Shown in pieces: positions 37,461-47,710 of a stretch of DNA of 64,000 nucleotides (positions are counted from its first letter, which is position 1; each line of letters begins with the position of its first letter). Origin of the DNA: Egibacteraceae bacterium (GTDB lineage Bacteria > Actinomycetota > Nitriliruptoria > Euzebyales > Egibacteraceae); contig DATLGH010000033.1 of assembly GCA_035540635.1 (NCBI GenBank), positions 1 through 64,000 of the forward strand. The letters are read 5' to 3'. Below the pieces are notes generated by a model. That model was not told the origin of the DNA, did no database searches, and saw only the letters and a program-made list of their open reading frames with translations. The translations under genes were made by a program, and so were the position numbers.

Positions 37461-38219
37461 ATGGCAAAGACCCGCCTCGACGCGCGCGACGACGGCGTGC
37501 GCCTGCTCACCCTCACCGACCCGGATCGCCGCAACGCCATGGGCCCGCAGATGGCCGCCGAGCTCGTCGCGGCATGCGAGCGGCTCCAGGCCGACGCGCG
37601 GGCGCGGGCGCTCGTGGTCGCCGGGGAGGGGCCGGCCTTCTGCGCGGGCGCGGACCTGCCCGCCCTGTTCGGCGATCCCGAGCGCGGGATCGTGGACACC
37701 CACGACGAGCTGCGGCGCTACTACGCGGCCTTCCTCGCGGTGCGGGCGCTGCCCTTCCCCACCATCGCCGCGGTGCACGGTCCCGCCGTCGGTGCGGGAC
37801 TCAACCTCGCCCTCGCCTGCGACCTGCGCGTCGCCGGCCCCAGCGCGGCCTTCGGCGCGACGTTCGCGCGCATCGGCCTGCACCCGGGGGGCGGCTGCAC
37901 CTGGTTCCTCGTCGAGGCCCTCGGCGCCCCTCGCGCGCTGCGCACGCTGCTGCTCGGGGAGACGCTCGACGCCGAACGGGCCGTCGCCTGGGGGCTCGCG
38001 GAGGGGCCCGTGGCGGAAGCCCGCGAGGAGGCGCTCCATCTCGCGGACCGGATCGCCGCCGTGGACCCCGGCCTCGCGCGCCACATCAAGCGCGGCGTCG
38101 GCGTCGCGGTGGAGACCCGCGACCTCGGTGCGGTCCTCGAGTACGAGGCATGGGCGCAGGCCGCCTCCGCGTCCTCCCCGACGCTGCAGGAGTGGGTGGC
38201 GCGGTTCCGCAGGGACTGA
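37461..38219 (+). CDS. Crotonase-family protein lacking both hydratase glutamates
   Basis: 252 residues from an ATG behind GGAGGAG. It has the enoyl-CoA hydratase fold with the oxyanion-hole segments FCAGADLPALF and GPAVGAGLNLALACDLRV. Compared with rat enoyl-CoA hydratase, Glu144 (GGGCELAM) is Asn here (GAGLNLAL) and Glu164 (FGQPEILLG) is Phe (FGATFARIG). It should bind an acyl-CoA and stabilise an enolate but not hydrate a double bond; isomerase or thioesterase-like chemistry is possible. Monocistronic, ending before a strong hairpin. Confidence 0.85.
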   Translation: MAKTRLDARDDGVRLLTLTDPDRRNAMGPQMAAELVAACERLQADARARALVVAGEGPAFCAGADLPALFGDPERGIVDTHDELRRYYAAFLAVRALPFPTIAAVHGPAVGAGLNLALACDLRVAGPSAAFGATFARIGLHPGGGCTWFLVEALGAPRALRTLLLGETLDAERAVAWGLAEGPVAEAREEALHLADRIAAVDPGLARHIKRGVGVAVETRDLGAVLEYEAWAQAASASSPTLQEWVARFRRD

Positions 38220-38228
38220 CCGCCTGCC

Positions 38229-38273
38229 GGTGTCGGGACTGCGTCATCCCGGAGATGACGCAACCCCGACACC
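38229..38273. terminator. Two-part hairpin between convergent genes
   Basis: GGTGTCGGG pairs with CCCGACACC and, inside it, GCGTCATC pairs with GATGACGC around a short loop, giving a stem of 17 bp with a small internal bulge. It sits between the convergent crotonase and P1-peptidase genes and can act in both directions. Confidence 0.85.
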
Positions 38274-38289
38274 CCGCGGCGCCGCCGGC

Positions 38290-39252
38290 TCAGCGGGCGG
38301 CGCGCGGGTCGGCGGGGAACCCGGGGATGCCGGTGGCGTGACGGACGCCGGCGCGGATCGCCCCGGCGACGGCCTGCGCGCCGAGGTGGGCCACGAGGTC
38401 CACGGTCGCCGGCACCCGCTGGGTGGCGAGCAGGAAGAGCGCGTCCCCGTCGAACGTCGTGTGCGCCGGCGTGACCGCCCGGGCGATGCCGGAGTGAGCG
38501 AGGTCGGCGGCGCGCACCGCGTCGGGCTTGGTGAGCCGCGCGTCGGTGACCAGGCAGCCGATCACGGTGTTGCCGTCGGGCGCCTCGTCGGCCACCGCCG
38601 GCGCCTCGGCGGTGTCCGGCGCGGTGGGCGCCCAGCCAAGTGGGAAGCGCGCGACGTCGTCGGGCGCGCGGCTGCCGGCGAGCACCGCGCCCTGCTCGTC
38701 GAGCACGTCGCCGAGGGGGTTCACCGCCACGAGCGCGCCGACGGTCACGCCGCCGCCCCGCGCCACGTCCCAGCCCTGCCCCCCCTTCGACCCGTACCGG
38801 ATCCCCGCAGCCTTGCCCACCGTGCAGCCGGCGCCGACGCCGACCGAGCCCATCGGGGGGTCGTCCTCGGTCGCCGCCTCGCATGCGGCCCAGCCCGCGT
38901 CGCGGCCCGGGCGGGGTGCGCCGGGCTCCCGGAGGTCGAACACGATCGCCCCGCCGACGATGGGGATGCGGGCGACGGTCTTGTCGTAGCCGATGCCGCG
39001 CGCCTCGCACCAGTCGACGACCCCGTCGGCCGTTGCGAGGCCGAACGCGCTGCCACCCGACAGCACGATCGCGTGGCACTCCCGCACGCTGCCCGTGGCG
39101 CCGAGCGCGGCGACCTCTCGGGTGCCCGGCGCCCCGCCGCGCACCGCCGCCGCCCCGAGCGCGCCGCCGGGCGCGACGATGACCGTGCAGCCCGTGTGAT
39201 GGGTCGCGTGCGTCCAGCACCCGACCCGGACCCCGTGCACCCCCAGCGCCAC
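38290..39252 (-). CDS. P1 family peptidase (DmpA/BapA-like, S58)
   Basis: 320 residues. The fold signature includes VLSGGSAFGLATADGVVDWC, IPIVGGAIVFDL, GCTVGKAAG and the self-cleavage region DGNTVIGCLVTDARL, where the residue after Gly-Asn becomes the N-terminal nucleophile (Thr). Characterised relatives are L-aminopeptidases/D-esterases and beta-aminopeptidases. No signal peptide. It lies 34 bp downstream of the alpha/beta hydrolase, so they may share a transcript. Confidence 0.88.
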   Translation of the reverse strand: MALGVHGVRVGCWTHATHHTGCTVIVAPGGALGAAAVRGGAPGTREVAALGATGSVRECHAIVLSGGSAFGLATADGVVDWCEARGIGYDKTVARIPIVGGAIVFDLREPGAPRPGRDAGWAACEAATEDDPPMGSVGVGAGCTVGKAAGIRYGSKGGQGWDVARGGGVTVGALVAVNPLGDVLDEQGAVLAGSRAPDDVARFPLGWAPTAPDTAEAPAVADEAPDGNTVIGCLVTDARLTKPDAVRAADLAHSGIARAVTPAHTTFDGDALFLLATQRVPATVDLVAHLGAQAVAGAIRAGVRHATGIPGFPADPRAAR

Positions 39253-39286
39253 GGTCAGGCGCCTGTGCCGGGACGCGGTCGCGTCT

Positions 39287-40333
39287 TCATCGCGCGTCGG
39301 GGAGGGTGAGGACCCGGCGGGCGAAGGCGCGCAGGTGCGCGGTCACCGCCTCGTGCGCCTCGAGGGGCGCCATGTGCCCGACGCCCTGCAGCTCGACCAG
39401 GCGCGCGTCGGGCAGCAGCTCCGCCAGCTGACGCGCCCCCGAGGGGGGCGTGAGGCGGTCGAGGTCGCCGGAGATCACGAGGGCCGGCACCGACACGCCG
39501 CGGGCGGCGTCGGTGAGGTCGAGCGAGGTGAACGCGGGGATGAGCGCCGCCCGCACCGCCGACGGACAGCCCATCGACAACCGCTCGGTGAACGCGACGT
39601 GCGCGGGTGAGGCGTTCGGCGACAGGGAGATCGCGCGGATGAGCAGGAACGTGAAGTCGCTCGGGCGTGCCCCGAGCGGTCCGGGCATCCCGACGAGGCG
39701 GGGCAGCAGCGCGTCGGCCACCGCGGGCAACGCGTTCGTGGCCACCGCCGCGGCGCCGCCGAGGACGCCGCCGATGATGTCGGCTCCCGACGTGCTCACG
39801 AGCGCGAGCCCCGCGACACGGGGCCCGAGCAGCTCGCCGTGTTCCTTCGCGAGGGCGAGCGCGCTCATCGCCCCCAACGAGTGACCGGCGACCACCACCC
39901 GCTCGCCGGGCGGCACGCACCGCTCGATGACGGCCGCGAGGTCACTCGCGAGCGCGTCCATGGTGTAGTCGCCCGTCTCGGCCTCCGCGCTCGCGCCGTG
40001 CCCGCGCTGGTCGTAGCTCACGACCCGGAACTCCTCGGAGAGGTCCCGGCGCTGGTAGTGCCAGGCGTCCTGGGTCATCGTGTAGCCGTGCGCGAGCACG
40101 ATCGCCGGCGCGTCGTCGGGCCCGAGGATCTCGGCGTGCAGGCGGGTGCCGTCGGCCGCGGTCACCTGCCGGGGACGGCCGGTGACCGCCCTGGCGAGCT
40201 CGACCGCCTCGGGGTCGCTGCCGTCGCGCATGTCCGCGGCGGCCCGCCGCTCGGCCAGCCACCCGAGCACCGCCCCACCGGTGGCGGCGCCGGCGACGGC
40301 TGCGGTGGTGAGCAGTCTGCGGCCGGCCCTCAT
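39287..40333 (-). CDS. Alpha/beta hydrolase with N-terminal membrane anchor or signal
   Basis: 348 residues; the ATG overlaps the alr stop (ATGA). The N-terminal RAGRRLLTTAAVAGAATGGAVLGWLAE is a signal or anchor helix. The hydrolase core shows HGYTMTQDAW (oxyanion), GHSLGAMSALA (nucleophile Ser), SGDLDRLTPP (acid) and GVGHMAPLEA (His). Substrate unknown; esterase or lipase-like. Coupled to alanine racemase, a gene order often seen in actinobacteria. Confidence 0.87.
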   Translation of the reverse strand: MRAGRRLLTTAAVAGAATGGAVLGWLAERRAAADMRDGSDPEAVELARAVTGRPRQVTAADGTRLHAEILGPDDAPAIVLAHGYTMTQDAWHYQRRDLSEEFRVVSYDQRGHGASAEAETGDYTMDALASDLAAVIERCVPPGERVVVAGHSLGAMSALALAKEHGELLGPRVAGLALVSTSGADIIGGVLGGAAAVATNALPAVADALLPRLVGMPGPLGARPSDFTFLLIRAISLSPNASPAHVAFTERLSMGCPSAVRAALIPAFTSLDLTDAARGVSVPALVISGDLDRLTPPSGARQLAELLPDARLVELQGVGHMAPLEAHEAVTAHLRAFARRVLTLPDAR

Positions 40334-41487
40334 CCGCCGTCCACGTACACGCGGGGCACGCGTGGCCCGATGGTGCACACGACCTCGTAGCTGATCGTGC
40401 CGAGGAGACGCGCCCACTCCTCCGCGGTGACCCGTTCGCCGTCCTGGCTGCCGATGAGGCAGACCTCGTCGCCCGCCGCGCCCCCGTCGGGCCCGAGGTC
40501 GATCATGAGCTGGTCCATGGTCACCGTGCCGACCATGGGCACGCGGCGGCCCGCGACGAGGACCTCGCCGCGGTTGGTGAGGGCCCGCGTGACGCCGTCG
40601 GCGTAGCCGGCCGGAACCGTGGCGACGAGCGTGTCGCGCTCGGGGCTCCATCGCAGCCCGTAGCTGACCGGCTCCCCCCGCGCGACCCGCTTGACGAGGG
40701 CGAGCCGGGAGTACCACGTGAGCGCGGGGCGCAGCGGCGTCGAGCTGGCGAGGCCCGGGGCCGGTTCCAGCCCGTACACCGACAGGCCCGGGCGGACCAT
40801 GTCGTAGTGGTCGTCGGGCAGGTGCAGGGTGCCTGCTGAGTTGCACAGGTGGACGAGCTCCGGACGCAGCCCGAGGGCGGCGGCAAGGTCGAGTCCCCGC
40901 CGGAACGCCGCGGACTGGCGGGCGATGTAGGGGTGGTCGGGCTCGTCGGCGACGGCGAAGTGGCTCCACAGGCCGACCGGGCGCAGCCACGCCGCGTCGC
41001 GGACCCGGCGCAGCGCGTCCTCCCAGTCGTCAGCCGGCACGCCGACCCGGCGCATGCCGGTGTCGAGCTTCACGTGGACGGCAGCGGGCGTCCCGCGCTC
41101 GGCCGCCGCGGCGTCGAGCGCGTCGGTGAACGCCGGGGTGTAGACGCTCGCGACGAGGCCGGCGTCGAGCAGCGCCCCCGCCGCGGCGGGCGGCGGCTCG
41201 GCGAGGACGAGCACCTGCGCGTCGATTCCCGCGTCGCGCAACGCGCGGCCCTCCTCGACGAGGGCGACGGCCAGCCAGTCCGCCCCGCCGGAGAGGGCGG
41301 CCCGGGCGGCCGGCGCGATGCCGTGGCCGTAGCCGTCGGCCTTGACGACGGCCATGAGGCGGGGTGCCGCCGCCTGCGCCTTCAGCGCGGCGACGTTCGC
41401 GCTGATCGCTGCGAGGTCGACCTCCACCCACGTGGGGCGCTGCCCGGGTGGAGCGGCGCGCGCGCTGCGGACACGCAGGTCAGACAC
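40330..41487 (-). CDS. alr: Alanine racemase
   Basis: 385 residues from a GTG (VSDLRVRSARAAPPG). The PLP lysine lies in VVKADGYGHG and the second catalytic base Tyr is in the C-terminal beta domain (region SYGLRWSPERDTLVATVPAGYADG, MVGTVTMDQLMIDLG). It supplies D-alanine for peptidoglycan. Longer in-frame upstream starts exist but the sequence there is low-complexity and overlaps a repeat. Confidence 0.94.
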   Translation of the reverse strand: MSDLRVRSARAAPPGQRPTWVEVDLAAISANVAALKAQAAAPRLMAVVKADGYGHGIAPAARAALSGGADWLAVALVEEGRALRDAGIDAQVLVLAEPPPAAAGALLDAGLVASVYTPAFTDALDAAAAERGTPAAVHVKLDTGMRRVGVPADDWEDALRRVRDAAWLRPVGLWSHFAVADEPDHPYIARQSAAFRRGLDLAAALGLRPELVHLCNSAGTLHLPDDHYDMVRPGLSVYGLEPAPGLASSTPLRPALTWYSRLALVKRVARGEPVSYGLRWSPERDTLVATVPAGYADGVTRALTNRGEVLVAGRRVPMVGTVTMDQLMIDLGPDGGAAGDEVCLIGSQDGERVTAEEWARLLGTISYEVVCTIGPRVPRVYVDGG

Positions 41488-41572
41488 GCTGGCGGCCTTC
41501 CGGCGGGGTCGCTGCTCGAGGTTCCCCCTAAGGGTAACGAACTGGCGGCCTTCGCTCGCACAACGGGATCTC

Positions 41573-41628
41573 GCCGGCGGGGCCGACGCCGAAGGTCCGC
41601 GCCGGCGGGGCCGACGCCGAAGGTCCGC
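41573..41628. repeat. 28-bp tandem duplication upstream of alr
   Basis: GCCGGCGGGGCCGACGCCGA... occurs twice head to tail (41573-41600 and 41601-41628). It is in the 300-bp gap between alr and the nnrD stop. Beyond the repeat and a hairpin, the gap has no gene I can support; a minus-strand frame reading CHAPLDWTDNHHVIHPRTFG looks protein-like but is too short to place. Confidence 0.75.
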
Positions 41629-41760
41629 GGGTGGATCACGTGGTGGTTGTCGGTCCAGTCCAGCGGGGCGTGGCAGCCGACGAACCGGTCGCGCGCACCT
41701 GCCCCGCGGCACCCGCCCTTGACGGTGAGCGGTAGCCAGCCATGGGAGGTTCCGTCGGAG

Positions 41761-41779
41761 CGGGGCGCGTGGCGCCCCG
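41761..41779 (-). terminator. Hairpin after the glmS-acpS-nnrD transcript
   Basis: CGGGGCGC-gtg-GCGCCCCG forms an 8-bp stem with a 3-base loop, starting 9 bp past the nnrD stop. It is a likely terminator for the glmS-acpS-nnrD/E run. Confidence 0.65.
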
Positions 41780-41787
41780 GGCGGCGA

Positions 41788-43326
41788 CTACTGCCCCGTC
41801 TCCGAGCGCATGGCCGCGGGCACGGCGCCGGCGACGTCGAGGGCGGTGACGGAGCGCTCGCCCCGAGACGCGGCGAGCTCCCCCGCCAGGCCGTGCACGT
41901 AGACGGCGACCGCCACGGACTCGGCCTCCGGACGCTGTGCGAGCAGGGTCGCGACCATCCCGGTCAGCACGTCGCCGGTCCCGCCCGTGGCGAGGGCCGG
42001 GCCACCCGTCGGGTTGACCCAGACCCGCCCGTCGGGCGCAGCGGTGAGCGAGCCGGCGCCCTTGGCGACGACGACGGCGCCCCACCCCTTGGCCCGCTCC
42101 GGCACGAGCGTGGCCCGCCGCGCCCAGGCCTCGTCCCTCCCGCCGGGCAGCAGGCGGGCGAGCTCCCCGGCGTGAGGGGTGAGCACGAGCAGCGTCGACG
42201 CGTGGTCGGCGAGGGTGTCGGGACGGGCGGGGTCGGCCTCGGCGCTGAACGCGTTGATGCCGTCGGCGTCGAGCACGAGGGGCACGTCGACCTCGGCGAC
42301 GACCCGGCGAACGAGCGCCACGGCCGCCTCGGAGCGCCCGAGACCCGGCCCGACGGCGAGCGCGTCGGCCCCCTCGAGCGCCGCGGCGAGCCGCGCGAAC
42401 GCCGCGTCGGGGTCGTCGTCGGGCAGCGCCGCGGTGAGCGCCTCGGGGACCGCCGGAGCGACGAGGGGCAGGACCGCCCCGGAGGTCGCGAGGGTGACGA
42501 GACCCGCCCCGGCGGCCATGGCGCCACGTGCGACGAGGGCGGCGGCGCCGCTCATGCCCGCGGACCCGGCGAGCGCGACGACGACCCCGCGCGTGCGCTT
42601 GTGAGCGGTCGGCTCGAGACGGGGCAGCAGGGCGGCGACGTCGGCCCGTTCGAGCACGGTGGCGACCGGGGCGTCCGCGCCGTCGGCGATGCCGAGGTCG
42701 CCGAGGACGAGCCGGCCGCAGTGGCCACGGGCGGGCCACAGGTGCAGGCCGCGCTTGTGCGCGCCGAGGCTGACGGTGAGGTCGGCGCGCACCGCCTCGC
42801 CCGGCACCGCGCCCGTGTCCGCGTCGACTCCCGTCGGCACGTCGCAGGCGACCACGGCCATGCCGCCGCTGAAGCTCGCGGACCGGTTGAGCTCGCCGAC
42901 CGCCGAGCGGTAGGGCTCCCGCGGCTGCCCGGACGCGCCGGTGCCGAGCAGGCAGTCCACCCCCACGTCGGCGCCGGCCAGCGCCGCTCCGACGCTGGCG
43001 ACGAGCCGTCCACCGGCGGCGTGGTAGCGCGCGAGATGCTCCGCGGCGTCGGGGGAGAGGTCCCCGGCCCCGCCGACGAGGCAGACGCGCGGAGCCGCCC
43101 CCGCGTCGAGCAGCCGCCGCGCGGCGGCGAGGCCGTCCCCGCCGTTGTTGCCGCGCCCGGCGAGGATGCCGACGCGCAGTCCGTAGCCGCGACCGCCGAC
43201 GTCGACGACGCCCCGGGCGAGGTGGCCCGCCGCGCGTTCCATGAGCGCGCCGCCGCTCACCCCCCGCGCGAAGGCACGGCGGTCCATCTCCCGGACCTGC
43301 GCGGGAGTGTAGAGGGGGATGCTCAC
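41788..43326 (-). CDS. nnrDE: Bifunctional NAD(P)H-hydrate epimerase / ADP-dependent dehydratase
   Basis: 512 residues. The N-terminal YjeF_N domain (about 1-215; GRGNNGGDGLAAARRLLDAG, VACDVPTGVDADTG) is the epimerase. The C-terminal ribokinase-like dehydratase (about 225-505; GSAGMSGAAALVARGAMAAGAG, LTPHAGELARL, PALATGGTGDVLTG) uses ADP to repair S-NAD(P)HX. Together they restore damaged NADH and NADPH. The ATG overlaps the acpS stop (ATGA). Confidence 0.95.
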   Translation of the reverse strand: MSIPLYTPAQVREMDRRAFARGVSGGALMERAAGHLARGVVDVGGRGYGLRVGILAGRGNNGGDGLAAARRLLDAGAAPRVCLVGGAGDLSPDAAEHLARYHAAGGRLVASVGAALAGADVGVDCLLGTGASGQPREPYRSAVGELNRSASFSGGMAVVACDVPTGVDADTGAVPGEAVRADLTVSLGAHKRGLHLWPARGHCGRLVLGDLGIADGADAPVATVLERADVAALLPRLEPTAHKRTRGVVVALAGSAGMSGAAALVARGAMAAGAGLVTLATSGAVLPLVAPAVPEALTAALPDDDPDAAFARLAAALEGADALAVGPGLGRSEAAVALVRRVVAEVDVPLVLDADGINAFSAEADPARPDTLADHASTLLVLTPHAGELARLLPGGRDEAWARRATLVPERAKGWGAVVVAKGAGSLTAAPDGRVWVNPTGGPALATGGTGDVLTGMVATLLAQRPEAESVAVAVYVHGLAGELAASRGERSVTALDVAGAVPAAMRSETGQ

Positions 43327-43724
43327 CGGGCGCCCTCGCCGGAGCGCCCCTCCGCGACGGCGTGGGCGATCGCGAGCTGCCCGCTCGTCGTCAGCGACAC
43401 GTGCACCCGCTCGACGCCGAGACGCTCGGCGACCGCGGCCGCGCCGTCGTGAAGCACCACCTCGGGTTTGCCGAGCGGGTCGGAGCGCACCTCGATGTCG
43501 CGGAACGCGAAGCCGCGCAGGCCGGTGCCGAGCGCCTTGGCCACCGCCTCCTTCGCCGCGAACCGGGCTGCCAGCCCGCCCACCCTGAGCTCACCGCACC
43601 GCGACGTGCAGCTGACCCGCTCCGTCTCGGTGAACAGCCGCGCCGCGAGACCGGGCGTCCGCCGCAGGGCCGTGCGCATCCGGGCGATCTCCAGGGCGTC
43701 CACGCCCACCCCGACGACGCCCAC
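43323..43724 (-). CDS. acpS: Holo-[acyl-carrier-protein] synthase
   Basis: 133 residues from a GTG 4 bp after the glmS stop. The Mg2+-binding D9 lies in GVGVDALEIARM and the second motif is RFAAKEAVAKALGTG; SLTTSGQLAIAHAVA closes the domain. It attaches 4'-phosphopantetheine to ACP Ser. Coupled to glmS upstream and nnrD/E downstream, a conserved actinobacterial order. Confidence 0.93.
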   Translation of the reverse strand: MGVVGVGVDALEIARMRTALRRTPGLAARLFTETERVSCTSRCGELRVGGLAARFAAKEAVAKALGTGLRGFAFRDIEVRSDPLGKPEVVLHDGAAAVAERLGVERVHVSLTTSGQLAIAHAVAEGRSGEGAR

Positions 43725-43728
43725 CGCG

Positions 43729-45606
<1,878 letters not shown>

Positions 45607-45695
45607 GCCTACGGTCCTGGCACCTTCCTCGCGGGCGTCCGGCCGCCCTGCCGCTCGCGCCTCATCGTAGCGACCGGCACGGGCGGCGACCCGTC

Positions 45696-46592
45696 CTACG
45701 AGTCAGTGTCGGTGTCGGTGTCCGTGTCGGTCCCGGCGTCGGTGCCGGTGCCTTCGACGTCCTCGGTCTCCGCGCCGCCCTCGTCGTCGGGAAGCGGCTC
45801 GTCGGGCGTCTCCTGGCCGAGCGGCGGGAACACGAGCGGCCCGTCGACCTCGTTCGGGTCGAGCTCGCCCGGCTGGCCGCCGAGGTGCGGCCCGACGCGC
45901 GCCTCGGGCGCCCGCTCGTTGTTCATGTGCTCGCGGATGAAGTTGAGCGCGATGCCCGGGTCGAAACGGTCGCACATCTGCCGGCGCTCCCAGGCGACGA
46001 ACGCGAAGTTCTTGTCGTCGTCGAGGGGCTGGTTGTAGGGCGCGACGACGATCTCCTGGTCGCCGTCGTCGATGCGCTCCTGCGCGAACTCCTTGAGGGC
46101 GGCGATGTCGTCGGGGTCGGCGCCCTCGTCGTACCACATGACGACGTAGCCGTGCTCGAGGTTGTGGGTCGTCACGCGCTCGTCGACGTACTCGTCGTAC
46201 ACGCCGGTCGCCACGACGCTCGCGATGTGCTGCCCCGACGTGGTCGGCAGGTGGTCGTAGACCCCCTCGGGCGGGTTCGCCGCGAGCTCGCCCTCGCCGA
46301 AGTGGCCGGCGCCGAGCGGAGGCATCTCCTCGTCGGTCGTGCAGCCGAGCTCCTCGAGGCGCGCCTGGGCGGCCTCGATCAGCTCCTGCTCGGCGCGGCG
46401 CTCCTCGATGTTCTGCCAGACGAAGTAGCCGACCGCGCCGATCAGCAGCAGGCCGACGAGCAGGTACGCGCCCATGCGCTTGCGTCGGGCGGCTGCCGCT
46501 GCGGCGCGCTCCGCCTCGAGGCGTTGGGCGCGCCGTGCCTTCTGTCGTTCGCGCTTGCTCTGGGCCTCGTCGGGTGACTGCTCGTCGGACAC
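45696..46592 (-). CDS. DUF3105 membrane-anchored protein with acidic TD-repeat tail
   Basis: 298 residues. A basic coiled N-terminus (KRERQKARRAQRLEAERAAAA) leads to one membrane helix (MGAYLLVGLLLIGAVGYFVW), then a DUF3105 domain outside the membrane with YDHLPTTSGQHIASVVATGVY, TTHNLEHGYVVMWYD and NFAFVAWERRQMCDRF. The HNLEHG block resembles a metal-binding motif. The C-terminus is acidic and ends in (TD)n S, encoded by a simple GTGTCG-type repeat. Function unknown. Confidence 0.85.
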   Translation of the reverse strand: MSDEQSPDEAQSKRERQKARRAQRLEAERAAAAAARRKRMGAYLLVGLLLIGAVGYFVWQNIEERRAEQELIEAAQARLEELGCTTDEEMPPLGAGHFGEGELAANPPEGVYDHLPTTSGQHIASVVATGVYDEYVDERVTTHNLEHGYVVMWYDEGADPDDIAALKEFAQERIDDGDQEIVVAPYNQPLDDDKNFAFVAWERRQMCDRFDPGIALNFIREHMNNERAPEARVGPHLGGQPGELDPNEVDGPLVFPPLGQETPDEPLPDDEGGAETEDVEGTGTDAGTDTDTDTDTDS

Positions 46593-46699
46593 GGTGACGT
46601 TCGTCCTCTCTGTGGTCGCAGCAGGCGCGCGCGGCCCGTCGCGGGTCGTGGCGGGGCTCGCAGCCCGTGGCTGCGCCCGCCGGCAACATGCCCGCCAGT

Positions 46700-47710
46700 C
46701 TAACGACCGCGATCGTCGGATGGCTCCGCCGGGCGGCCCCCCACGACGACGACCGTGGCCTCCTCGCCGGGACGGGGCGGGCGGCGGGCCGCGAGGTAGC
46801 CGAGGTCGACGAGGGCGGCGATGGCCGCGCCCGCGCCCGCGCCGGCGTCGAGGTCGGGCCCCGCGACGGCGACGACCCCGCCGGCCGACGCCACGCGCAC
46901 CCCCGCGCCGCCGACCCGTCGCGCCGCGCCGGCGGCCCGCTCGAGGTCGGCAGGGTCGACGCCCGCGGCCACCGGGCTCGCCGTCCCGAGGGTGTCCGCC
47001 AGCGCGCCGCGCCCGCGCCGGAACAGGTCGTCCTCGGGCCGGCGGCGCAGCAGGCCCGCGCCGGCCCGCTCGTCGGCCTCGTAGACGTAGCCCCGCACGA
47101 CCACGACCGGGACCCCGTCGGCCTTGCGCCGCACGAGGTCGGCGGCGGCCGCGAGCTCGTCGGCGACAGCCACGCAGGTCGCCTCGAGGCGGTTGCCGTG
47201 GCGGTCGACGCCGCCCCGCTCGTCACGGAGCGGGTGCAGGCCCGCCACGCCGATGGCGACGTCGGTCACGCCGGTCCGCCACGGACGCCCGAAGGTGTCG
47301 GCGACGATCACCGCGACCTCGACCCCGGCCACCGCACGCAGGCCGGCGCGCAGCGCCCGGGCGCTGCGGTCGGGGTCGGCGGGCAGGCGCAGGAACGCGC
47401 CCCCGGGGACGTTGGAGGCGTCGATGCCCGCGTTCGCGCACACGAGGCCGTGGCGGGTCTCCACGACGAGCGCCCCGGGGGCGTCGACGACGACGCGGGC
47501 GGCCTCCGCGCGCGCGAGCCGGCGGCGGGCCGCGGCGCGGTCCTCGCCGGGCCGCGCCCACAGCAGCGCCCCCTCGGCCTTGCTCACGACCTTCTGCGCC
47601 ACGACGACGACATCGCGGTCGCGCAGGTCCGCGCGGGCCGCGACGAGCGCGGCGAGGTCGTCGCCCGCGCTCACCTCGGGCAGGCCGCTGACGGGCAGGA
47701 CGGTCAGCAC
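46700..47710 (-). CDS. cofE: F420-0:gamma-glutamyl ligase (CofE) with extra C-terminal region
   Basis: 336 residues from a GTG that overlaps the cofD stop by 7 bp. The CofE core (1-about 235) shows VAQKVVSKAEGA, CANAGIDASNVPGG, VADTFGRPWRTGVTDVAIGVAG and RRKADGVPVVVVRGY. It adds glutamates to F420-0 using GTP. After the core come about 95 residues (LADTLGTASPVAAGVDPADL... AAIAALVDLGYLAARRPPRPG) that do not look like the FMN nitroreductase domain of actinobacterial FbiB; this tail is unassigned. Confidence 0.9.
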   Translation of the reverse strand: MLTVLPVSGLPEVSAGDDLAALVAARADLRDRDVVVVAQKVVSKAEGALLWARPGEDRAAARRRLARAEAARVVVDAPGALVVETRHGLVCANAGIDASNVPGGAFLRLPADPDRSARALRAGLRAVAGVEVAVIVADTFGRPWRTGVTDVAIGVAGLHPLRDERGGVDRHGNRLEATCVAVADELAAAADLVRRKADGVPVVVVRGYVYEADERAGAGLLRRRPEDDLFRRGRGALADTLGTASPVAAGVDPADLERAAGAARRVGGAGVRVASAGGVVAVAGPDLDAGAGAGAAIAALVDLGYLAARRPPRPGEEATVVVVGGRPAEPSDDRGR

